From the NCBI GenBank assembly GCA_949744165.1, contig CATJWG010000158.1:1-36882 (forward strand): a stretch of 36,882 bases of DNA, read 5' to 3'. Shown piece by piece: positions 9,684 through 17,215 of this stretch. Below the pieces are notes generated by a model that was not told the origin of the DNA, did no database searches, and saw nothing but the letters and a program-made list of their open reading frames with translations. Origin of the DNA: an uncultured Eubacteriales bacterium (GTDB taxonomy: Bacteria > Bacillota > Clostridia > Oscillospirales > Oscillospiraceae). Numbering within the stretch: the first letter of the stretch is position 1; every line of letters starts with the position of its first letter. A program made the position numbers and the translations under genes.

Positions 9684-11105
9684 TTGCACAGCTTTTATTT
9701 TAAAAACTTCATAATCGCCGCTCTTGCGGTCATGCTAAGCTTTATTTTTCTTGGCGCGGTGTTCATCGGCATCGGCCAAAACATGACCCTGCGCGAGCGT
9801 CAGGAAACGCTTGACGCCAACGCACAGGAGCTGGCCAGACTGTCCTCAGCCTATACGCTCGACGGCAAACTGAGCGATTTGACCCTGCGCGTTGTGCTCT
9901 CCGCCATAAGCCGCGTGTCCGGCAACCATTGTTTTTTGTGCGATGAGCAGGGCCTTATAATCTCCTGCTCGGACACGGAGGTAAACTGCGGCCATATCGG
10001 CAAGCGCGTTGACAGCCAGATAATCTCGCAGATGAGCTCCGGCAGCGGTTACAGCGCCATAACCTCGCTCAGCGGGCTCTACTCCGACAGCTACTATGTT
10101 GCCGCCCGCCCCATAGTCAGCTACTCAGGCACAACTCTCGGCTACGTGTTTGTCGGCGCAAATACGGGTTCCATAGTCCGCGTCTGGCACAGCCTGATGG
10201 GAGTGTTCCTGATAACCGCAATACTCATAATGGCCCTGACACTCGTCATAAGCTATGTCAGCGCGGTCCGTCAGGCAAAGCCGGTCAATGAGATGTCGGC
10301 CGCCGCCATTCGCTTCGCCCACGGCGACTTCTCCGCACGTGTCGGGGTCGGTGGGGACGACGAGGTCGGCGCTCTGGCCGCCGCATTCAACAACATGGCA
10401 GACTATCTTGAGCGCTCAGAAAAGCAGCGCAGCGATTTTCTGGCCAACGTCGCGCACGAGCTCAAAACCCCAATGACCACCATCTCCGGCTTTGCCGACG
10501 GCATACTCGACGGAACCATTCCGCCGGAGAGCCAGCGGCGCTATCTTGAGACCATTTCCAGCGAGACCAAGCGGCTAAATCGCCTTGTCCGCCGCCTGCT
10601 GGATGTCTCTCGCATACAGTACGAGGGCCCCGAGCAGCTCCGCCGCAAGTTTTTTGATGCCTCCGAGCTTCTTCTCCAGGTTCTCATCGTGTTTGAAAAG
10701 AAGATAACCGACAAACAGCTTGAGGTAAACGCCATGGTCCCTGAGGACGCGATAATTGTCCTCGGCGACGCCGACTCGATAAATCAGGTTATCTATAATC
10801 TATTGGAAAACGCCATAAAATTTGCCGCGCCCGGCTCCGAGCTTGGCATAGCCATCTTCAAGCAGAACGGCAAGGCGTATATCTCCATCAAAAACCAGGG
10901 ACCTACCATCCCCGCTGGGGAGCTGGCCCTCATCTTCGACCGCTTCCACAAAACCGATAAATCCCGCTCCATGGACCGCGACGGCGTCGGTCTGGGCCTG
11001 TACATAGTAAAAAGTATCCTCACCAACCACGGCGAAGATATAGTAGTAACCAGCAAAGACGGCGTGACCGAGTTCGTCTTTTCGCTTACGCTGAAGGTCA
11101 AATGA
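9684..11105 (+). CDS. Sensor histidine kinase (HAMP, HisKA, HATPase_c)
   Basis: TM segments, HAMP-like region, FLANVAHELKTPMTTISGFADGILDG (H-box), NLLENAIKFA (N-box), DGVGLGLYIVKSI (G-box). Likely TTG start at 9684 after AAGAAGG. Confidence 0.93.
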   Translation: MHSFYFKNFIIAALAVMLSFIFLGAVFIGIGQNMTLRERQETLDANAQELARLSSAYTLDGKLSDLTLRVVLSAISRVSGNHCFLCDEQGLIISCSDTEVNCGHIGKRVDSQIISQMSSGSGYSAITSLSGLYSDSYYVAARPIVSYSGTTLGYVFVGANTGSIVRVWHSLMGVFLITAILIMALTLVISYVSAVRQAKPVNEMSAAAIRFAHGDFSARVGVGGDDEVGALAAAFNNMADYLERSEKQRSDFLANVAHELKTPMTTISGFADGILDGTIPPESQRRYLETISSETKRLNRLVRRLLDVSRIQYEGPEQLRRKFFDASELLLQVLIVFEKKITDKQLEVNAMVPEDAIIVLGDADSINQVIYNLLENAIKFAAPGSELGIAIFKQNGKAYISIKNQGPTIPAGELALIFDRFHKTDKSRSMDRDGVGLGLYIVKSILTNHGEDIVVTSKDGVTEFVFSLTLKVK

Positions 11106-11143
11106 AAGGGCGCTCCCCCGCCTTACAAAAATGATGCCTTTTG

Positions 11144-11171
11144 TTTACAAATCATTCACCGGCAATTCACA
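11144..11171 (+). promoter_or_regulatory. Candidate OmpR/PhoB-type response-regulator box upstream of htrA
   Basis: TTTACA-AATCA-TTCACC-GGCAA-TTCACA: three 6-mers starting at 11144, 11155 and 11166 (exact 11-bp period), with CTTACA at 11122 also in phase. TAGAAT -10 candidate at 11192. Confidence 0.5.
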
Positions 11172-11224
11172 GATTTATCTAAATTAGCTGTTAGAATAAA
11201 TTCGTCCTCAAGGAGGTAAGCCTG

Positions 11225-12559
11225 ATGGAGCAGGACAGACGCAGCGGCTGGTACGACACCTCGCCGCACCGTGAGTGGTACAGGCAATATTCCACGCAAA
11301 AGGATAACGCGGCCCTGAAAGTGCCGGACACGTCCAGCGTGAAGCGGCCGAGAAAAAAGCACACCGGCATGAAGGTGACCATGATAAGCCTGTGCGTGCT
11401 TGTTCTCATAGCCGCAACGGCCTTGGCCTTTGCCGAGCCGTCCGTGGGCACAGTAGGCCCGGGCATAACGCTTAATCCGCAGTTTCCGGATGCGGGCGAT
11501 GATTACGCGGATGACTTCCGTGATTTCTTCAACGGCTACTACTCCGGCTCCTCCTCAAATGATGAGGTAAGCCGCCTGCCGAGGACAAAAGCCGAGGACA
11601 GCGTGCGCATAACGCTCGCCTCCTCCGAAGGTCTCGACGAGCTCACGCTCGGCCAGCTCTACGAGCAGAGCATCAACTCTATCGTCGGCGTTGCCGCGAG
11701 CGTGGACGGACAGGAGGGTTACTTCTGGGGCACGGGTATAATAATGACCGGAGACGGTTATATTCTCACCAACGCCCACGTTATAGCCGGCACTGATTCC
11801 GCGGCCGTCACCACAAGCGACGGCCGCCAGTACGAGGCCCTTCTTGTCGGCGAGGACAGCCAGAGCGACATTGCGGTACTCAAGATTGACGCCCGCGGGC
11901 TTCAGGCCGCCAGCTTCGGCAGAAGCGATGAGCTGAACGTAGGCGACGAGGTTGCTGCCATAGGCAATCCTCTCGGCGACCAGCTCTCCGGCACGATAAC
12001 CAACGGCATCGTCTCCGCGATAAACCGCGACGTGGTGGTCGATTCCCACATGATGACCCTCATTCAAACCAATACGGCAATAAACGAGGGCAATTCCGGC
12101 GGACCGCTGCTGAACATGTACGGCCAGGTTATCGGCGTAACGAACATGAAGATGGTTGCCAACTTCTCCCAAGCCACAATAGAAGGCATTGGCTTTGCCA
12201 TACCGACCAGCGTTGTCCAGGATATAGTAAACCAGCTTATAGTCAACGGAGAAGTGTCCGGCCGCCCCGGAATCGGGATAACGGTTGGCGCGATACCCTA
12301 CGACGCGGCTGAGCGTTACAGCCTGCCTGACGGGCTTTATATCAGCGAGGTTGAAGCCGGTTCGGACGCATACGCCAAGGGAGTACGCGAAGGCGATGTA
12401 CTCACGGCGGTAAACGGCACTCCCGTCTATACCACACAGGACGTGGGGAAGATACGAGATGGGTTCGGCGTTGGAGATACCATAACGCTGACTGTGTTTC
12501 GTGACGGCAGGACCTTCGACATCGAGGTTGAGCTCATGGACGTAAACGAGCTGTACTGA
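11225..12559 (+). CDS. HtrA/DegP-like S1C serine protease with PDZ domain
   Basis: N-terminal TM, GDGYILTNAHVIAG (His), SDIAVLKIDARG (Asp), NEGNSGGPLLN (Ser), C-terminal PDZ region. Confidence 0.94.
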   Translation: MEQDRRSGWYDTSPHREWYRQYSTQKDNAALKVPDTSSVKRPRKKHTGMKVTMISLCVLVLIAATALAFAEPSVGTVGPGITLNPQFPDAGDDYADDFRDFFNGYYSGSSSNDEVSRLPRTKAEDSVRITLASSEGLDELTLGQLYEQSINSIVGVAASVDGQEGYFWGTGIIMTGDGYILTNAHVIAGTDSAAVTTSDGRQYEALLVGEDSQSDIAVLKIDARGLQAASFGRSDELNVGDEVAAIGNPLGDQLSGTITNGIVSAINRDVVVDSHMMTLIQTNTAINEGNSGGPLLNMYGQVIGVTNMKMVANFSQATIEGIGFAIPTSVVQDIVNQLIVNGEVSGRPGIGITVGAIPYDAAERYSLPDGLYISEVEAGSDAYAKGVREGDVLTAVNGTPVYTTQDVGKIRDGFGVGDTITLTVFRDGRTFDIEVELMDVNELY

Positions 12560-12610
12560 CCTCCCAAATTACTTTACTAACTCTCTTTTTTACACACTCC
12601 TCTCTTTTTT

Positions 12611-12653
12611 ACAAAATGCCGGGCTGTCCCCCACAGTCCGGTGTTTTGTATTT
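12611..12653 (+). terminator. Probable terminator of htrA
   Basis: ACAAAAtgCCGGgcTGTcccccACAgtCCGGtgTTTTGT imperfect hairpin followed by ATTTT. Confidence 0.5.
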
Positions 12654-12734
12654 TAAATTTTCAAATCCCTATCTGCCCATAGCTTCCCGCGGTCAAGAAA
12701 CAGCAGCAACATATGCAACAAAAAATAATGATAA

Positions 12735-12771
12735 AACCTGTAAAAAAGCTTCTGAAGCTTTTTTACAGGTT
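12735..12771. terminator. Perfect 17-bp stem, likely bidirectional terminator between convergent htrA and methyltransferase genes
   Basis: AACCTGTAAAAAAGCTT-ctg-AAGCTTTTTTACAGGTT, 3-nt loop. Confidence 0.6.
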
Positions 12772-12831
12772 ATTAATTCGGCGACACGGCGCATTCAAAG
12801 CTCCACGCCACACCCGGCTTTTCCTCCTACC

Positions 12832-13749
12832 CTATCTCCCGCTGTTCCTCTCCCAGAAAACGCCGTCTGAAAAACCCTGAATCGTCTTGTCCGACTCCGC
12901 GGCCTCAAGCCTCTTCTCTCCCCAGAGCGCAAACTGAGCGTTGAGCTCAATCCCCGCGTAGTGCCGTCCTAACTTCTTCGCCGTCACCAGCGTTGAACCC
13001 GAGCCGGAAAAGGGGTCAAACACCGTGTCCCCCACGTTTGAGCTGGCTAAAATGAGCTTGGCCAGCAGCTTTTCCGGCTTCTGTGTCGGGTGCGCGGTGT
13101 TCTCTGCCATCGACCAGTAGGGTACAGTGATGTCGTCCCAGAAGTTGGACGGGCAAGTGTCGCGGAAGCGGCCCCGCTCCGTCTCCTGCCAGTCCTTCGG
13201 CCGTCCCGCCTCGCGATAGGGCGCTATAACCCGCCGACGCTGCTTGACCGCGTCGAGGTTAAATGTGTAATTGTCCGATACCGTTGCAAACCAGATGTCC
13301 TCCATGGAGTTTTTCCAGTTTTTCGCTGCTCCGCGCCCCTTCTCGCGCTGCCAGGTGATACGGCTGCGCACAATAAAATGCCTCCGCAGCACCCGCTCAA
13401 TCGCGGCGCTGCACCGCCAGTCACAGCAGACATAGACGCTCGCGTCCCGCGTCACCAGCGGCCGCAGCAATGACGCCCAGCTTTCCGTGTAGTCCTCATA
13501 CTCCGCCTCACCCAGCTTTTTAAAAACCCCGCCGCCGAAGTCCATACGCTGGTTGTACGGCGGGTCGGCAATCACGAGCCGCGCAAAGCCCCGCGGCAGC
13601 AGAGGCATGACTTCAAAGCAGTCACCGAGGATGGTCCTGTCCCTTATCCGCTCTGTGTTCGCCGAAGCACTCAGCGTTACGCACCTCCGCAGGTACTCCT
13701 CCCCCTCCTCAAGTCCAATATCAAGAGTTTTGTTCCGTTTTGACTTCAT
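12832..13749 (-). CDS. Beta-class site-specific DNA methyltransferase (N6-A or N4-C), orphan
   Basis: ADPPYNQRMDF (catalytic DPPY) precedes HPTQKPEKLLAKLILASSNVGDTVFDPFSGSGSTLVTAKKLGRHYAGIE (SAM-binding motif I): beta-class order. No restriction endonuclease nearby. Confidence 0.93.
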   Translation of the reverse strand: MKSKRNKTLDIGLEEGEEYLRRCVTLSASANTERIRDRTILGDCFEVMPLLPRGFARLVIADPPYNQRMDFGGGVFKKLGEAEYEDYTESWASLLRPLVTRDASVYVCCDWRCSAAIERVLRRHFIVRSRITWQREKGRGAAKNWKNSMEDIWFATVSDNYTFNLDAVKQRRRVIAPYREAGRPKDWQETERGRFRDTCPSNFWDDITVPYWSMAENTAHPTQKPEKLLAKLILASSNVGDTVFDPFSGSGSTLVTAKKLGRHYAGIELNAQFALWGEKRLEAAESDKTIQGFSDGVFWERNSGR

Positions 13750-13908
13750 CGCCGCTTCCTCCGAAAGTGCCTTTTGTCCTATCTTAGCACATGTAAAGCA
13801 TCAAGCGCAACAGCTTACATGCCGAGGCACCACCCGATTTGACGTGCCTGCTCATGGCGGTCGAGCCTTCGGGCTTTGTCAAACATATAAAGTCAAAAAG
13901 TAATTTTT

Positions 13909-14095
13909 ACTAAAAATTTGCAACTTTACGCAGGCAAATTTTTAGTTGTAAATAAAAATCCGCTTCCTGCCGCCGCTTGCCTTGGAGGAGGAAAGCCTGT
14001 ATAATAATTGCAGAGCAATTATTATACTAAATTTTCTGGTGGTGCATATGCACATAGCCAATTATACCATGGCCATGAAGCCGCCATGGTATAAT
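13909..14095. repeat. Cluster of four perfect inverted repeats/palindromes around the lysA 5' region
   Basis: 13909-13921/13934-13946 (ACTAAAAATTTGC/GCAAATTTTTAGT); 13999-14011/14015-14027 (GTATAATAATTGC/GCAATTATTATAC); 14042-14053 (GTGCATATGCAC); 14061-14073/14083-14095 (ATTATACCATGGC/GCCATGGTATAAT). Confidence 0.75.
13977..14005 (+). promoter_or_regulatory. Candidate lysA promoter (TTGCCT-N17-TATAAT)
   Basis: TTGCCT 13977-13982 and TATAAT 14000-14005 with a 17-nt spacer. The -10 sits in the left arm of a perfect inverted repeat. Confidence 0.5.
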
Positions 14096-15436
14096 ATAAA
14101 ACAATATTACGAAAAAGACGGGTGTGACGGAGTGCTTTACGACAATCTGACAATTAACGAAAAGGACCATCTGTGCATGGCGGGCATGGACACGGTGGAG
14201 TTGGCGCAGGAATACGGAACGCCGCTCTACCTGATGGACGAGGAGCGAATCATCAACAGAATGCGCACCTACAAGCGCGCGATGAGCAAGCATTTCGGTG
14301 GGACCTCCCTGCCGTTTTACGCCAGCAAGGCGCTGTGCTGCCGCCGTATTATCGAGCTGGCAAAGGCCGAGGACATGGGCGTTGACGTTGTTTCCGCCGG
14401 CGAGCTGTTTGTTGCCGAGTCCGTGGGCTTTCCCATGAATAAAATCTGCTTTCACGGCAGCAGCAAGACGCGGGCCGAGATTGACTATGCCGTCGGTCTC
14501 GGCGTGGGCTTTTTCATCTGCGACAGCGAGGAGGAGCTGCGCCGCATTGACGCTTCCGCGGCCGTGCGCGGCGTGCGCCAGAGCATCATTCTGCGAGTTA
14601 CGCCCGGCATAGACCCGCACACCTTCGCCGCTGTAGCCACGGGACTTATTGACTCAAAGTTCGGCCTTCCCATTCCAACCGGACAGGCCAGAGAGTTCAC
14701 GCGTACGGCGCTGAGCCTGAAAAACATTGAGCTGCGCGGCTTCCACTGTCACATTGGCTCCCAGATTTTCGATAAGCAGCCGCTGTGCGACGCCGCAACG
14801 GTGATGGCCGGTTTTGCCGCGGACATGCGCGACGAGCTCGGCTACAGCGCGGAAATTATTGACCTTGGCGGCGGCTTCGGCGTACCCTATGTCGAGTCCG
14901 AAGCGGAGATTGACATTGACGATACCATCCGCCTTGTTGCCGAGCACTACAAAGCGGAAATGTCCCGCCGCGGCTTTGGCGATACCGCGGTGTTCATGGA
15001 GCCTGGCCGCAGCATAGTCGGCGACTCCGGCCTGACTCTGTACGAGATACAGGACGTCAAGGTAATCCCCGGACTTAAAAACTACGTTGCCATAGACGGC
15101 GGCATGACCGACAATCCGCGCTATGCGCTTTATCAGTCCCAGTACACGATGCTGCTTGCCAACCGCGCAGGAGAGCGTGCGGACACGCTCTACACCGTAG
15201 GCGGCCGCTGCTGCGAAAGCGGCGACATGCTCGGCGAGGATATCCCGCTGCCCGCCGCGCGCGTGGGCGACATGCTCGCCGTAATGACCACAGGGGCCTA
15301 CAACTACTCCATGGCTTCGCACTACAACTGCGTGCCCAAGCCGCCGATTGTGATGCTTAAGGACGGGAAGTCATACGCCGCAGTCCGGCGCGAGAGCTTC
15401 CACGAGATGCTCGCGTGCCAGTTTGACGACACATGA
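14048..15436 (+). CDS. lysA: Diaminopimelate decarboxylase
   Basis: ELAQEYGTPLYLMDEERI, YASKALCCRRI (PLP Lys), DVVSAGEL, GFHCHIGSQI, EIIDLGGGFGVPY, EPGRSIVG, GRCCESGDML. Start is uncertain (13982, 14048, 14069 or GTG 14132); 14048 has a GGTGG upstream. Confidence 0.92.
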   Translation: MHIANYTMAMKPPWYNIKQYYEKDGCDGVLYDNLTINEKDHLCMAGMDTVELAQEYGTPLYLMDEERIINRMRTYKRAMSKHFGGTSLPFYASKALCCRRIIELAKAEDMGVDVVSAGELFVAESVGFPMNKICFHGSSKTRAEIDYAVGLGVGFFICDSEEELRRIDASAAVRGVRQSIILRVTPGIDPHTFAAVATGLIDSKFGLPIPTGQAREFTRTALSLKNIELRGFHCHIGSQIFDKQPLCDAATVMAGFAADMRDELGYSAEIIDLGGGFGVPYVESEAEIDIDDTIRLVAEHYKAEMSRRGFGDTAVFMEPGRSIVGDSGLTLYEIQDVKVIPGLKNYVAIDGGMTDNPRYALYQSQYTMLLANRAGERADTLYTVGGRCCESGDMLGEDIPLPAARVGDMLAVMTTGAYNYSMASHYNCVPKPPIVMLKDGKSYAAVRRESFHEMLACQFDDT

Positions 15437-15825
15437 AGTACATCGAGCTGCAAAACGAGATAATACGCCGCTATGGCATCGAGATATGCGGCGGCGAGAG
15501 GTGTGTCAGCGACTGGCACCGCACCCACGCGCACGTGGCCGAGCGGAGAGTTTGCAAGTGGGAGCAGCGAAACAGCATGGCGTCCACCTTCACGCTCCTG
15601 CACGAGATAGGCCACATCGAGACAAGCCGCAGCTCCATGCGCCGCTGCGAGTCGGAGTATTTCGCCACGGTCTGGGCCCTGCGCACAGCCAAGGAGTACG
15701 GGATAAAAATCCCTGATAAGCTCATAGACCGCTATCAGAACTACATCATGCTGGAATACTCCCGCGGTATACGCCGCGGCGGGCGCCTGCCCCCTCCTAC
15801 AAGCTTTCGTTTGCCGAGATATTGA
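15433..15825 (+). CDS. Small putative zinc metallopeptidase (ImmA/IrrE-like)
   Basis: STFTLLHEIGHIETSR (HExxH) followed by RCESEYFATVWALR. ATGA overlap with the lysA stop. Confidence 0.7.
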   Translation: MKYIELQNEIIRRYGIEICGGERCVSDWHRTHAHVAERRVCKWEQRNSMASTFTLLHEIGHIETSRSSMRRCESEYFATVWALRTAKEYGIKIPDKLIDRYQNYIMLEYSRGIRRGGRLPPPTSFRLPRY

Positions 15826-15829
15826 CATG

Positions 15830-16005
15830 TCAAATGAAAGGCCGCTTCAGCGGCCTTTCATTTGAGGGGATATGGAAAAAGCGGCAAAGCCGTTTTTTCG
15901 AGGAGGTTTTGCTGCGCGAAAAGAATCTTTCCGAGGCGTATGTCCCCTGAAAAATAATTTGAATTTATTTGCGGCGTGCGCGCCGCGAACTCTGCATGTC
16001 TTGTC
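15830..16005 (+). repeat. Intergenic structured repeat, copy C
   Basis: Perfect 16-bp stem TCAAATGAAAGGCCGC-ttca-GCGGCCTTTCATTTGA, then GAAAAAGCGGCAAAGCCGTTTTTTCGAG, TTTTGCTGCGCG, TTTCCGAGGCGTATGTCCCCTGAAAAATAATTTGAATTTATTTGCGGCGTGCGCGCCGCGAACTCTGC, aligning to copies A and B. Confidence 0.65.
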
Positions 16006-16053
16006 AGACCCGAGACTTGCGGGGCTTTTCAACCACACTTGGGAGGTGCTTTT

Positions 16054-16941
16054 TTGTACGAATTGATAAGGGCTGGGGAGTGCAGCTATTACATTGACTG
16101 CCCTGCGAAGATTGGCGTTTACACCGTCGCGGCGGATGCGGTCTGGCTCATAGACAGCGGCGGGGATAAGGACGCCGGTCGCAGGGTCAAAAAAATCCTT
16201 GACGCCGAGGGCTGGACCCTTCGCGGAATTATCAACACCCACGCCCATGCCGACCACACCGGCGGAAACGCCTGGCTGCAAAAGCAGTATAGCTGCAAGG
16301 TCTTTGCCTGCGGAGTCGAGAGCGCGATTGCCCGCCGGCCCGAGCTGGAGCCGGCGCTGCTCTATGGCGGCCGTCCCTTCGGCGAGCTGCGGCACAAGTT
16401 TCTCATGGCCCAGCCGAGTGAGGCCCGTGACGTAAGCAATCCCGATTTTCCACCCGAGCTGGAGCTTATCGACCTGCCGGGGCACTATTTCGACATGACC
16501 GGCGTGCGCACGCCGGACGGCACCATGTTCCTGGCAGACTGCGTGAACAGTCCCGCCACTTTGGCCAAATACCGCGTCGGCTACATCTACGACGTGGAAA
16601 AATACCTGCAAACGCTGGATAAGGTGGAAAGCATGACCGCGCCGCTGTTCGTCCCCGCGCACGCGCCGGCCTGCGCTGACATGGGCGAGCTGGTTCGCCT
16701 AAACCGCGCGGCGGTGTACGCTGTCGCGGACGCGGTGCTGGAGATATGCCTGGGCGGCATTGACTTCGAACGTCTGCTCAAGGCGGTGTTTGACCGCTTC
16801 GGCCTTACAATGAGCTTCGAGCAGTACGTGCTTGTCGGCAGCACGCTGCGCTCATATTTGAGCTGGCTGGCCGACGGCGGCAGGGTCTCGGCTGAGATTT
16901 CGGACAATATGCTCATCTGGAAAACTGCGGAAAATGTCTGA
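16054..16941 (+). CDS. MBL fold metallo-hydrolase
   Basis: GIINTHAHADHTGGNAWLQ (HxHxDH), DLPGHYFDMTGV, MFLADCVNSP. Likely TTG start at 16054 after a GGGAGGTG SD; the upstream ORF extension lies in repeat DNA. Confidence 0.9.
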   Translation: MYELIRAGECSYYIDCPAKIGVYTVAADAVWLIDSGGDKDAGRRVKKILDAEGWTLRGIINTHAHADHTGGNAWLQKQYSCKVFACGVESAIARRPELEPALLYGGRPFGELRHKFLMAQPSEARDVSNPDFPPELELIDLPGHYFDMTGVRTPDGTMFLADCVNSPATLAKYRVGYIYDVEKYLQTLDKVESMTAPLFVPAHAPACADMGELVRLNRAAVYAVADAVLEICLGGIDFERLLKAVFDRFGLTMSFEQYVLVGSTLRSYLSWLADGGRVSAEISDNMLIWKTAENV

Positions 16942-17215
16942 GTGCTGGACCTATATCCTGCGCTGCGCCGACGGCACGCTGTACACCGGCTGGACCAACA
17001 GTCTTGAGCGCCGCCTGTGCGCACACAACGCAGGTCGGGGCGCGAAATATACCCGCGCACGCCGGCCCGTGGAGCTGGCGTACTGCGAAAAAAGCACAGA
17101 TAGAAAGGCGGCAATGCGCCGCGAGTGGGAGATAAAGCAGCTCAGCCGGGCGGACAAGCTCAGGCTGTGCGAGAGATGGAAGGAGCGTCAGAGAGATGGA
17201 ACGGTCGCAGGATAA
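16934..17215 (+). CDS. GIY-YIG nuclease family protein (YhbQ/UPF0213-like)
   Basis: CWTYILRCADGTLYTGWTNSLERRLCAHNAGRGAKYTRARRPVELAY. Confidence 0.93.
   Translation: MSECWTYILRCADGTLYTGWTNSLERRLCAHNAGRGAKYTRARRPVELAYCEKSTDRKAAMRREWEIKQLSRADKLRLCERWKERQRDGTVAG

Noticed and set aside
13909-14095. Lysine riboswitch upstream of lysA
   Set aside because: Dyads are short and independent; the conserved lysine-riboswitch core was not recognisable.
14027-14620. Minus ORFs opposite lysA and other housekeeping genes (e.g. 5314..6087, 6133..7029, 15847..16662)
   Set aside because: Composition-driven shadow ORFs overlapping strongly supported plus-strand genes.
15872-16066. ORF MEKAAKPFFRGGFAARKESFRGVCPLKNNL...
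   Set aside because: It lies wholly in repeat copy C and translates its hairpins; the true MBL start is the TTG at 16054.
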